Shown in pieces: positions 1 to 7,628 of a stretch of 33,975 nucleotides of DNA. The notes beneath the pieces are model-generated. The model searched no databases, was not told where the DNA came from, and saw only the letters and a program-made list of their open reading frames with translations. Position numbers and translations under genes: made by a program. The stretch's first letter is position 1. Each line of letters opens with the position of its first letter. This DNA comes from CAVURW01 sp963743595 (lineage in GTDB: Bacteria; Verrucomicrobiota; Verrucomicrobiia; Methylacidiphilales; UBA1321): positions 1 through 33,975 of the forward strand of contig CAVURW010000103.1 in the NCBI GenBank assembly GCA_963743595.1, written 5' to 3'.

Positions 1-1111
1 ATATAATCCTCTCGATCGCGGCGCAAATAGCGTCAACATCTTTTGCTGGGACGATTAAGCCGTCGATGCCATTTTTTATGGGTCCGCCGGAATTAGCGGT
101 CGTGATGATCGGTAGCCCGAAGGCTAGGGCTTCGTAAAGTACGGTCGCTGAACCTTCGCAAATGCTTGGAAGCAAAAAGACATCCGCCCACTTATAGTGT
201 CTGGCGATTTCCGCGCGAGGGATGGCTCCGATAAGCTGAACGGACCTGCTTAAGTGATTCCTTCCAAACTCGGTGAGTTCGACGGGCCCAACGATTCGGA
301 ATTCCGCAACGCCTTTGAGTTTCGTTGCCACTTCTCCAATGTATGGAGAGCCTTTCCGCAAGCAGACTGTCCCCACGGTGAGAACACGTAGCGGTCGGTC
401 CGCGATCCTGGAGGTTGTACGATTTTCTTCATTATCGGATTCCGGTATTTCTACACCATATGGTACGACAAAGGAGCGTTCGACTGGGCCGTTGATCTTT
501 TCGATTCCCTCCCTAACGAAAGCAGAACCACAGACGATCAGATCGGAAAGAGCCCATTCAGCGGCCTCGAGATCCGCATAGGGTTGAAGACTGGAAAGAT
601 TATCCACCTCCCATCCGGGCCAGCGTTTCTGTTCATCTTGAAGAAGGTCGAGTTGAATGCTCACGGGCGCGATGGTTTGCTCGAGAATAGTACGAATACC
701 GTGCTGACGAGCGAATTTCAGAAGAGCTCGCCCGGCCGAATTGAACGCGTAAATGGTATCTGCCTTGCCGAGACCATGGGTTAGAATTCGTCGAGCAAAC
801 TCCTCTCCGACCCATATATTTACGGAGGCTTTTTGGAAGGGGTCGCGACACCGCTTAAGCCTCCAACCGTAGCTCAGGCCCAGGCTATTAAACGAGACTA
901 CCTTGTCGATTTCAACTCCACGCGGTTTGCGAGCAACTATTCTTCGGATGGGTGCGGGTAAAATCTTCGACGGCACATGGTCTAAAAATCGCCAGAGACC
1001 ATGTGTTGCACAAAGATCCGTGAAGAGTGTTTCGAGCAGGCCAGCTTCAGAAAAGATTCTGGGTACCGCGTAATGCATACGGGCTCCAATTTGAGCAACG
1101 GCAATTCTCAT
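1..1111 (-). CDS. GT4-type glycosyltransferase, C-terminus beyond left edge
   Basis: An open frame of about 370 codons starts at ATG 1111 (MRIAVAQIGARMHY) and continues to the window edge without a stop, so the gene is partial. It reads as a GT-B fold glycosyltransferase of family GT4. The C-terminal half contains a typical sugar-nucleotide-binding region: VLTVGTVCLRKG, then IGAIPRAEIARHYKWADVFLLPS, then an E-x7-E motif (CEGSATVLYEAL) and GLPIITTANSGG. Such enzymes transfer a sugar from a nucleotide donor to a glycan, lipid or small acceptor on the cytoplasmic side. It follows another GT4 gene after 23 bases on the same strand, so the two are probably co-transcribed. Donor and acceptor cannot be told from the sequence. 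Family call is firm; role is unknown. Confidence 0.88.
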   Translation of the reverse strand, partial: MRIAVAQIGARMHYAVPRIFSEAGLLETLFTDLCATHGLWRFLDHVPSKILPAPIRRIVARKPRGVEIDKVVSFNSLGLSYGWRLKRCRDPFQKASVNIWVGEEFARRILTHGLGKADTIYAFNSAGRALLKFARQHGIRTILEQTIAPVSIQLDLLQDEQKRWPGWEVDNLSSLQPYADLEAAEWALSDLIVCGSAFVREGIEKINGPVERSFVVPYGVEIPESDNEENRTTSRIADRPLRVLTVGTVCLRKGSPYIGEVATKLKGVAEFRIVGPVELTEFGRNHLSRSVQLIGAIPRAEIARHYKWADVFLLPSICEGSATVLYEALAFGLPIITTANSGGPIKNGIDGLIVPAKDVDAICAAIERII

Positions 1112-1134
1112 GTTTGCTAGCTCTCTTTGCCTTT

Positions 1135-2322
1135 TTAAACAGGCGCGAGCGAATTCTCCATAATCGCCAGGCGATAGAGGTCCCATTGCCGCGCAAAAAC
1201 ATGAGACCACGAAAAGCGTTGGTGCACGAGCTTGGAAGCGCGCGCGCCGATTCCGGGAAGATCGAGTTCCACCATGCGCAGGACCGCTTCGGCAAGCGCT
1301 GGGGACGTGTTTTCGGATGCCCAGTTCTCCAGCCCGGCCATCACATTCGCGTCCATAAAACTCCCGCGAATTCCGACACACGGCAGCCCGCAGGCTTGCG
1401 CTTCCAGAACCACGAGCCCAAAGGTTTCGCACACGCCGGGATGAACGAAAAGATCGGCGCTGCGGTAGTAGCGAGCCAATTCGGAATTGCCCTGAATGTA
1501 GGAGCGCCAAGTGAGTGCTTGCGTGCGTTTCGCCGTTGCATCCACGAGCGCGCGCAACGGACCGTCTCCCACTACCAGGAGGTGAAAACGCCCGGGATGC
1601 TTCTCACACAGGAGCTCGTGAGCTTGAAGCAGCGTCTCGATATTCTTTTCGGCACTGAGTCGCCCCACGTAGAGTAACAATTTCGTGGACGAGGGACAGT
1701 CCCACGACTTCAGCAGCTCGGCATCTTTTGAGCCCGGAGAAAACGACTCCGTATCGACCCCTAAATTCAGTGTGCTCGTGTTTGCAAGGCCCCAGCTCTC
1801 CAGAACCAACCGCAGATGTTCGGAGGGAACAAGCGTGCGGGTGAACTGCCCGTAGAGCCGGACGATGTAATCCTGGGCGTAGTTCATTGCGGCATCACGG
1901 ATGAATGTGCCGCCGAATTTCAGAGCCGTACGGAGGTAAGCGTCCGGGAAATGGGAGTGGTAAAAACCAAAGACCGGGATGCGCTGTTCTTGCCCGGACT
2001 GGAGCGACGTCCAAGCCAGATGATACGGGTCACCGGACTCGATCAAATCGGGCCGAATTTCATCCAGGAGATCGAGAACAAGCTTCGTATTCAGGATAAT
2101 ACGGTAACGCGACGGATATTTCGAAAAGAAATCGAGCCGCGGCGAGCGAATCGTGTAGGTGTGCAACCGGCCCTCATGCTCTGAGCGCGTGACCGAGCCG
2201 GGCACGATGAGATGGTGCTCGTCTGTCGTGGAATCCTGGATGTACCGCCGTTTTTCCGAGATGTAGCGTTTCACCCCGCCACTGACGGGTGAGTAAAACT
2301 GGGTGACGTCGCAGATTTTCAA
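1135..2322 (-). CDS. GT4 glycosyltransferase
   Basis: This 395-residue protein is a full-length GT-B glycosyltransferase. The N-terminus (VTQFYSPVSGGVKRYI) is the glycine-rich acceptor-side loop typical of GT4 enzymes. The C-terminal domain has LLYVGRLSAEKNIETLL, LLVVGDGPLR and the E-x7-E signature CETFGLVVLEAQACGLP. Its sequence type resembles GDP-mannose-dependent alpha-mannosyltransferases of the MgtA/PimB-like group, but substrate assignment is inference. It lies 29 bases downstream of ychF and 23 bases upstream of the partial glycosyltransferase. The two glycosyltransferases may act in one surface glycan or glycolipid pathway. Confidence 0.9.
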   Translation of the reverse strand: MKICDVTQFYSPVSGGVKRYISEKRRYIQDSTTDEHHLIVPGSVTRSEHEGRLHTYTIRSPRLDFFSKYPSRYRIILNTKLVLDLLDEIRPDLIESGDPYHLAWTSLQSGQEQRIPVFGFYHSHFPDAYLRTALKFGGTFIRDAAMNYAQDYIVRLYGQFTRTLVPSEHLRLVLESWGLANTSTLNLGVDTESFSPGSKDAELLKSWDCPSSTKLLLYVGRLSAEKNIETLLQAHELLCEKHPGRFHLLVVGDGPLRALVDATAKRTQALTWRSYIQGNSELARYYRSADLFVHPGVCETFGLVVLEAQACGLPCVGIRGSFMDANVMAGLENWASENTSPALAEAVLRMVELDLPGIGARASKLVHQRFSWSHVFARQWDLYRLAIMENSLAPV

Positions 2323-2351
2323 GGCAGGCTCACCCTAGAGTCGTGAGTTAA

Positions 2352-3455
2352 TTAGACGTTAAACCGGAACTCAAGGACGTCGCCATCTTGCACAACGTAT
2401 TCTTTCCCTTCGATCCGGAGACGACCTGCTTCACGCGCTTTTGCAAACGAACCGAGCTTGATGAGATCCTCATACGCCGTGCATTCAGACGCGATGAAGC
2501 CGCGCTCGAAATCGGAGTGAATCACTCCCGCCGCCGCTGGCGCTTTATCTCCCACATGAATGGTCCAGGCACGGGTCTCTTTTTCACCCGTGGTAAAGTA
2601 AGTGCGCAGTCCCAGCAGGTGATAGGCGGCTCGAATGAGCTTGCCGACACCCGATTCCGAGACGCCCAAGCTCGCGAGATAATCGATCGCTTCCGCCTCA
2701 CTGAGATCGACGAGATCGGACTCGATTTGCGCTGAAATAACGACCGCTTCCGTGTTGAGGTGGCCCTTGACGTAATTCTGAACCGCTTTCACGTGCACAT
2801 TAGCCTCAGGATTTGCCAGCTCCGATTCAGCCACATTACAGGCGAACAGAACAGGCTTCCACGTCAGCAAATGGAACGATTTGATCAGCGTCTTTTCGTC
2901 ATCGTTCAGTTCGAGCAGTATGGCCGATTTCCCGTCATTGAGGTGCGGCTCCAGTTTCCCACAAAGATCGAGTTCCGCTTTCGCCACTTTATCTCCGCCA
3001 CGAGCGGCTTTTGTCTGGCGATCCTTGCGTTTAGCGACTGTGGCCAAATCAGAAAGCACAAGCTCAGTCGTAATGACTTCGATATCCCGAACCGGATCAA
3101 CCGTCCCGGAGACGTGGTGGATGTCGTCGTTTTCGAAACAGCGGACAACTTGAATGATGGCGTCGACCTCGCGAATATGCGTCAGAAATTGGTTACCGAG
3201 ACCTTCACCTGTACTCGCGCCTTTTACCAATCCGGCAATATCCACGAATTCGAAGACTGCTGGAACCAGCTTCTGCGATTTCGAGATGGCTGAGAGCTTG
3301 GCGAGCCGCTCGTCGGGTACGGTAACGATGCCTTGATTGGGCTCGATGGTACAGAAGGGGTAGTTGGCGGCCTGGGCCTTACGTGTGCGCGTAACGGCGT
3401 TAAATAGCGTGCTTTTTCCGACGTTTGGGAGGCCAACAATTCCAGCTCTTAACAT
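2352..3455 (-). CDS. ychF: Redox/stress-linked ATPase YchF (Obg-like)
   Basis: A 367-residue protein matching the usual YchF length. The P-loop GLPNVGKS is at residues 8-15, the switch region reads DIAGLVKGAS, and the C-terminus ends in a TGS domain (VLEFRFNV). The NKxD guanine-recognition motif is replaced by a NVAE-type sequence (ACNVAESE), which in this family goes with ATP rather than GTP preference. YchF is a ribosome-associated cytoplasmic ATPase linked to translation start fidelity and oxidative stress. It is the first gene of a minus-strand run leading into two glycosyltransferases. The identification is very secure. Confidence 0.97.
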   Translation of the reverse strand: MLRAGIVGLPNVGKSTLFNAVTRTRKAQAANYPFCTIEPNQGIVTVPDERLAKLSAISKSQKLVPAVFEFVDIAGLVKGASTGEGLGNQFLTHIREVDAIIQVVRCFENDDIHHVSGTVDPVRDIEVITTELVLSDLATVAKRKDRQTKAARGGDKVAKAELDLCGKLEPHLNDGKSAILLELNDDEKTLIKSFHLLTWKPVLFACNVAESELANPEANVHVKAVQNYVKGHLNTEAVVISAQIESDLVDLSEAEAIDYLASLGVSESGVGKLIRAAYHLLGLRTYFTTGEKETRAWTIHVGDKAPAAAGVIHSDFERGFIASECTAYEDLIKLGSFAKAREAGRLRIEGKEYVVQDGDVLEFRFNV

Positions 3456-3555
3456 AAGGAGCGAAGACTACCGGAGCCCGAAGAGAAACGAAAGCGGTAA
3501 AGTTTGTTGCTTCGGTTAGCTGAGCAGACCGCTAAAATTGTAAGCAAAGTCATAA

Positions 3556-3584
3556 TTGAACGTGACTACATCTTTTGCTATCTT
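3556..3584 (+). promoter_or_regulatory. Putative sigma-70 promoter for the 3636 gene set
   Basis: A TTGAAC box at 3556-3561 and a TATCTT box at 3579-3584 are separated by 17 bases, the optimal spacing. Each box matches four of six consensus positions. It lies about 50 bases before the small gene at 3636. Support is sequence pattern only. Confidence 0.4.
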
Positions 3585-3635
3585 ATTGTTGCAGGGTCGG
3601 GGATGATTGATAATCGTGAGTTTTAAGGAGTAACT

Positions 3636-3806
3636 ATGAAGCTCGGCTACGCTTTGATCTTGCTCGGAATTCTTCTCGGCATACTGGTTTGGTATGGATA
3701 CACGCACCCGGAATCGGTTCGCATGTGTAAGGACTGGTGTCACGGGGTGTACGATTATTGGGTGAACGTTCGGTTCTTTGCGAAACCAGTCCATATCGAT
3801 TATTAG
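3636..3806 (+). CDS. Small single-span membrane protein (56 aa)
   Basis: ATG at 3636 follows a strong ribosome binding site (AAGGAG, 3625-3630) and encodes 56 residues ending at TAG 3804-3806. Residues 3-20 form one hydrophobic helix (GYALILLGILLGILVWYG), followed by a short cytoplasmic or periplasmic tail with two cysteines (MCKDWC) and several aromatic residues. I recognise no family. The good ribosome binding site, an upstream promoter-like element and a start seven bases before the next gene argue that it is real. It may be co-transcribed with the NYN-domain gene. Function unknown. Confidence 0.6.
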   Translation: MKLGYALILLGILLGILVWYGYTHPESVRMCKDWCHGVYDYWVNVRFFAKPVHIDY

Positions 3807-3813
3807 TTGGTGA

Positions 3814-4275
3814 ATGAATGCGCGGTTTCTCGTCGTGGATGGGCACAGCGTGATTTTTCAGTGGCCGGAGCTTCGGAACTTACACACCCACAAGCAAGCT
3901 GCAGCCCGGGAACTCTTGATCCGCAGCCTACAGAATCTGCATGCGATTTCTGAATGGCGGGTGACTCTGGTCTTGGACGGAACGGTGGGTAGCCAGCGAG
4001 GGAATGTTAAGGAAAAGCGTCGGCCTGAAGAGATGGTGGTGATCTATGCCAACGCCCATCAAACGGCGGACAGTATTATCGAGCGATTGGTCGCCGCCAG
4101 CGGCGTGGCTCCCGCGATTACCGTCATCACCGCTGATGAAGCGGAGCGCAACATGGTGGAGTCGCTGGGCGCGTTCTGCGCGTCACCCGATTGGCTGCGG
4201 CTGGAGATGGAACGAAACGATTCCCACTTTTCGAGAGAAATGGAGAAGGTCCATCGAGCCGCTAAGTGGCGCTAA
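3814..4275 (+). CDS. NYN-domain protein, YacP/Rae1-like predicted RNase
   Basis: A 153-residue protein with the YacP-type NYN (PIN-like) fold. Visible landmarks are the first beta strand with its acidic residue (FLVVDGHSVIF), the second acidic strand (VTLVLDGT), ANAHQTADSIIERL and VITADEAERN, which place conserved acidic residues in the metal-binding pocket. Family members such as Bacillus Rae1 are ribosome-associated endoribonucleases, so RNA cleavage is a reasonable inference. The usual N in the VDGYN motif is replaced here (VDGHS). It starts seven bases after the small membrane gene. Fold call is good; the cellular target is unknown. Confidence 0.8.
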   Translation: MNARFLVVDGHSVIFQWPELRNLHTHKQAAARELLIRSLQNLHAISEWRVTLVLDGTVGSQRGNVKEKRRPEEMVVIYANAHQTADSIIERLVAASGVAPAITVITADEAERNMVESLGAFCASPDWLRLEMERNDSHFSREMEKVHRAAKWR

Positions 4276-4410
4276 GAGCCCGTAAGCTCCCGGATGCTTG
4301 GGGTCGTAGAATCGGGCTTGCCACCGGCCCAAAGTCTGGCCAGCATTTAGACCAGCCTCGACAGATGTCGGGACTGAATTTAACCCCATTACTAGAAGAA
4401 GGACACGACT

Positions 4411-4830
4411 ATGCCCAAGGCAATCATGGAGACGAGCAAAGGAACAATCACACTGGAGTTGTTTGACAAGGATGCTCCCAAGACGGTGCAGAATTTTAAA
4501 GATTTAGTGAACAAAGGCTTCTACAACGGCCTGAATTTTCATCGCGTGCTCTCGGGCTTTATGATCCAGGGCGGTTGTCCGGAAGGCAGCGGCATGGGCG
4601 GCCCCGGTTACTCGATCAAGTGTGAGATCAATAAGCAGCTCCACACTCCTGGTACGCTCTCCATGGCGCATGCAGGGCCGAACACCGGTGGCAGCCAGTT
4701 CTTTATTACCCACGTGGCCACCCCTCACCTGGATGGCGTGCATACGGTTTTCGGACGCACCGCCGACATGGCTGTCGTGAATGCGATCCGCCAAGGTGAT
4801 TTAATCAAGACGGTAACAATCGTCGAATAA
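4411..4830 (+). CDS. ppiB: Cyclophilin-type peptidyl-prolyl cis-trans isomerase
   Basis: A 139-residue single-domain cyclophilin that catalyses cis-trans isomerisation of X-Pro bonds during protein folding. Core motifs are present: NFKDLVNKGFYNGLNFHRV with the catalytic Arg, GFMIQGGCPEG, then SMAHAGPNTGGSQFFIT and LDGVHTVFG. It has no signal peptide, so it acts in the cytoplasm. A GAAGGA ribosome binding site (about 4397-4402) sits shortly before ATG 4411. A gap of about 135 bases separates it from the NYN gene, so it may have its own promoter. A hairpin follows the gene at 4859-4898. Confidence 0.95.
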   Translation: MPKAIMETSKGTITLELFDKDAPKTVQNFKDLVNKGFYNGLNFHRVLSGFMIQGGCPEGSGMGGPGYSIKCEINKQLHTPGTLSMAHAGPNTGGSQFFITHVATPHLDGVHTVFGRTADMAVVNAIRQGDLIKTVTIVE

Positions 4831-4858
4831 CGGATTACGTACTATTAACTTCCGGAAA

Positions 4859-4898
4859 GTAACTCCACCTGTCGCAATGGCAGGTGGGGCGAAGTTAC
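4859..4898 (+). terminator. Stem-loop downstream of the cyclophilin gene
   Basis: An inverted repeat consists of an inner perfect 7-bp stem (CCACCTG 4865-4871 with CAGGTGG 4881-4887, 9-base loop) and an outer GTAACT/AGTTAC pair (4859-4864 with 4893-4898) offset by an internal bulge. No T-tract follows, so it may act in mRNA end protection or as a weak terminator rather than a classical intrinsic terminator. Confidence 0.4.
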
Positions 4899-5362
4899 CC
4901 ACCCCGGAAAGAGTTTACTCCCTAAGGGTCGACTCTAGCATCGGCTTCTTAAGGGACTTTTCCCTAGCCAATCAAATGATTCTGGTCCATCATAACGGAA
5001 TTCCACTTCTTGGCACGAACTGTGCAATAGCCTGTGGCCATGAGGGAGAAACCAAACACACAACCGAACAACAAAATTCGCGTGGAAATTCCGGTGAAAT
5101 CACTGAAGTCTCCTGCGTTCGAAACGGTACGTTTGTTCCTCACGCTTGATGAGTCCTCGCTGCGAATCCAAAGACGGGTTCGCTACATTGAATAACACTC
5201 CAACGAAAGAACCCATGGACAAAAACACTCCTCCTCCTAGAAGTCTAAAGTGCCCGCGGACAACAACGCTCATGGTTCCTGCGGTAAAAGTGATTCCCAC
5301 GCCTCGCATACGGGAAATTCAGTTCAAGCCAGTCGCTAACGAGATTACGATTCCTAAGATGT
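4899..5362. other. Intergenic stretch without a convincing gene
   Basis: No reading frame here is supported by a ribosome binding site plus recognisable protein sequence. On the minus strand there are two hydrophobic stretches in different frames (about 5200-5310 and about 4960-5080), which could be remnants of a membrane protein gene. On the plus strand a 51-codon frame from ATG 5040 to TAA 5195 is rich in charged residues but lacks a ribosome binding site. I do not call either as a gene. Confidence 0.4.
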
Positions 5363-6100
5363 TCAAAGTGGGCTAGCCGATTCCGCTGGGCCAGAGTTCG
5401 TTACACGATTTAAGTCCAGCCCGTTCATGGTTGGATTTGCGGTTAAATCCTTCACTAAAGTCAGAAGGTAGATTTTCCCAGGGTGTAAGTGTTGGTATTT
5501 GGTCACCTCACGTTGGTCGGCCAGTTTAAAGCCGAACCGGGCGAACACAGCAGCTCCGCGCCGCCCCTCGAAGCTCACCACTTGGCCGTAGACAGCCTTC
5601 TCGCCCTTAGCGACGAGAAAATTCAGGTAGTGATCGATGAGACTGCGTGAGACCTTAACGCCCTGCGCTTCCGGAAGAATATTAAAGTGCAGATGCGGCA
5701 TCTTCGGAGGCGTGAACGGAACTTCCTTCCCCGCTTGAGTCAAAATCCACCAGACGTACCGACGACTGGCCGCATTGTAGGGACGCGTGAAGAGCCGCCA
5801 CAGGCCTCGGGCCGCCAGTCCAGGGAGCTTTTTCTTTTCCCACGCTTTCTTGGCTTCAGGAAGACGGGAGCCGAGCAGGTAGCCTTTGACCTTGCCGGCC
5901 ACTTCAATGACAAACGCTGCTTCCGGTTCCGCATCTGTGTAGTAGGCGGTCAGGTAATCCGCGAAGAGCTCACGATCCTCGAAAATCGGATCAATCGGTT
6001 TGCCAAGAAAGCCGGTGTCCGCGCAGATGGCACGGATGGCGTCTCGATCACCAGCTGTGTAGGGACGGATGAGGGCGTTACCAATGACTTCTGTGGGCAT
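5363..6100 (-). CDS. GNAT family N-acetyltransferase
   Basis: A 245-residue protein with GNAT acyl-CoA-binding features. The N-terminus has the typical strand-turn (LIRPYTAGDRDAIRAIC), the middle has FVIEVAGKVKGYLLG, and the C-terminal half has SRSLIDHYLNFLVAKG and AAVFARFGFKLADQREV, which matches the usual end of the fold (Gxxx(Y/F)xxxGF). It would move an acetyl group from acetyl-CoA to an amine of an unknown substrate. It starts 9 bases after the folB stop, so it is probably part of the HAD-Nudix/folB transcript. The bases before its ATG are a run of C, giving no ribosome binding site, which suggests dependence on translation of folB. Confidence 0.8.
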   Translation of the reverse strand: MPTEVIGNALIRPYTAGDRDAIRAICADTGFLGKPIDPIFEDRELFADYLTAYYTDAEPEAAFVIEVAGKVKGYLLGSRLPEAKKAWEKKKLPGLAARGLWRLFTRPYNAASRRYVWWILTQAGKEVPFTPPKMPHLHFNILPEAQGVKVSRSLIDHYLNFLVAKGEKAVYGQVVSFEGRRGAAVFARFGFKLADQREVTKYQHLHPGKIYLLTLVKDLTANPTMNGLDLNRVTNSGPAESASPL

Positions 6101-6109
6101 GCGGGGGGG

Positions 6110-6499
6110 CTATTCGTCGTCAGGCGGGAAGGTGGAGTGCACCCACGTGGCGTCGCGCTCGATCTGCACCGAGACATACTTTATCTCAGGAATGATCATC
6201 TTTTTGACCTCGATCTTGACCAATTGAATCGTGTACTCGGTCAAAATCGCTTGGGCCAAGTCGGTGACTAGCGTCTCCAAAAGCTTCCGGGGTCGTTTCT
6301 TGCAAATCTTGACGATCGATTGCGTGACCTCGAAGTAATTCACCGTAAGGGAAACGTCATCCTGACTCGCAGCCGGGGTAAACTCGTTCACCAATAACTC
6401 CGCCGAGATGAGGAGTTTTTGGGGCGTGGCGCGCTCCTCGTCAGGCACTCCGATGTGGGTCATGACCTCCAGGTCAACGATTCTAATGAGATCTGACAT
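6110..6499 (-). CDS. folB: Dihydroneopterin aldolase
   Basis: A 129-residue FolB-type protein with the conserved N-terminal IVDLEVMTHIGVPDEERATPQ region, cut here by description: the catalytic-site Glu lies in PDEERATP (residues 19-26), and the second conserved block is LETLVTDLAQAIL followed by VKKMIIPE. FolB converts 7,8-dihydroneopterin to 6-hydroxymethyl-7,8-dihydropterin and glycolaldehyde in folate synthesis. Its start overlaps the end of the upstream HAD-Nudix gene by 17 bases, so the two are translationally coupled. The same overlap suggests a shared pathway. The GNAT gene follows after 9 bases. Confidence 0.93.
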   Translation of the reverse strand: MSDLIRIVDLEVMTHIGVPDEERATPQKLLISAELLVNEFTPAASQDDVSLTVNYFEVTQSIVKICKKRPRKLLETLVTDLAQAILTEYTIQLVKIEVKKMIIPEIKYVSVQIERDATWVHSTFPPDDE

Positions 6500-7526
6500 A
6501 GTCGATTAATGTCCGGGTAGGGGTGTTCAGGTCGAGCTCCAAGGCTTTTTCGATCGGCAACCATTGAAACTCCTCGGCTTCATGGTTGAGGACAACAGGT
6601 TCCTCTTTGGTAATTGTAGCGGTGTAGTTGAGCAGGAGGAAGTGTGCTTTTTTGTAAAATTCCTCTGGCTCAATACAGTCTTGAACCAATTGAAACTTCA
6701 CATCTTTCAGTGTGAGCCCGGTCTCTTCCAAAGTCTCCCGATCCAAGCCTTCCAGAGCGGTTTCGCCGTATTTAATCTTTCCGCCGGGGATGCCCCACTT
6801 GTGACTCCATTTATGCGTTTTAATCAGCAAAACGTCGCCGGCGGTGTTGTAAATGAGGGCACCCACCGTGGCTAGAGGTGGCGAAGTAGGGACGCCACGG
6901 TGGCGTTCCAGAAAATCTTTTACTTCACGTAGATTGCGGAAGATCAGGTCAGGGTTCGACGACTTAAGCTTGTCGTATGAATCGTATCCCGTCAGAACCG
7001 CACAGCTCGTCACGCCGCCGTGCCGTGCCGTCTCGATATCGTGCTTCATATCGCCCACGAAGATCGTCTCGGCAGGATTGAGATGATGCTCCACCAGGAG
7101 TTGAAGGATCGTCTTACGCTTATCGAAAGCCATCGTGTAGGCTTGACGGAAGAACTTCTTTACGCCAAGACGCGTGCCCTGCTCGTGGAAATGATCCTCG
7201 TGAATGGTGCTCAGGAGGAAGGTCGGAATCCCGCGCTCCAGCAGATATTCCAGAAACTCCACAGCGTAGGGAAGCGGCTGAATCGTCTCCTGCAAAATCT
7301 TAAAGTAGGCGTGGTAATGCGCTTCCAGTTCTGGCAACGCCTCCGGCGGCAGGTGCTCTTTGTAAAAATCAGTAAACGGCAGGTAAAACTTTTGCCGAAA
7401 TTCCTCCGCCGTAAAGGCCGGTTTGCCGTAGTGCTGGAAGATCTTGTTGGTGGCCTCGAACACGGGGGCGAAATCGTCCACCAGTGTGCCGGACCAGTCC
7501 AGAATGACGTTTTGGAAAGGACCCAT
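6483..7526 (-). CDS. HAD-like hydrolase fused to a Nudix hydrolase
   Basis: One 347-residue chain carries two enzymes. Residues 1-210 are a HAD domain: nucleophile motif DWSGT (Asp10), a conserved Lys at 136 in FDKRKT, and the acidic motif GDMKHD (Asp159, Asp163). The usual second Asp of motif I is Ser12, as in phosphonatase-like variants (DWAGT), so the acid-base step may differ from ordinary phosphatases. Residues 216-345 are a Nudix domain with a perfect Nudix box at 249-271 (G-x5-E-x7-RE-TLEE-TGL). Nudix enzymes cleave nucleoside diphosphate-linked compounds. It overlaps folB by 17 bases. I infer that it may convert dihydroneopterin triphosphate to dihydroneopterin (Nudix removes PPi, HAD removes the last phosphate). 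A general house-cleaning role is the alternative. Confidence 0.9.
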   Translation of the reverse strand: MGPFQNVILDWSGTLVDDFAPVFEATNKIFQHYGKPAFTAEEFRQKFYLPFTDFYKEHLPPEALPELEAHYHAYFKILQETIQPLPYAVEFLEYLLERGIPTFLLSTIHEDHFHEQGTRLGVKKFFRQAYTMAFDKRKTILQLLVEHHLNPAETIFVGDMKHDIETARHGGVTSCAVLTGYDSYDKLKSSNPDLIFRNLREVKDFLERHRGVPTSPPLATVGALIYNTAGDVLLIKTHKWSHKWGIPGGKIKYGETALEGLDRETLEETGLTLKDVKFQLVQDCIEPEEFYKKAHFLLLNYTATITKEEPVVLNHEAEEFQWLPIEKALELDLNTPTRTLIDYVRSH

Positions 7527-7628
7527 CTGCGTAAGCTGCCATTGTCCAGGCGCGGGGTCAACAGGAGAGCACGGTGGAACTCGTCAACGTTTGGCAAATG
7601 GGCCGTAAAGCCGTATCGTTGCAGCTCT

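Noticed and set aside
5040..5195. 51-codon plus-strand frame in the 4.9-5.3 kb gap
   Set aside because: No ribosome binding site, no recognisable family, and overlapping minus-strand frames are equally plausible.
7020..7628. Upstream extension of the thiG frame by about 200 codons
   Set aside because: It runs antisense through the HAD-Nudix gene, and the ThiG family begins at 7629.
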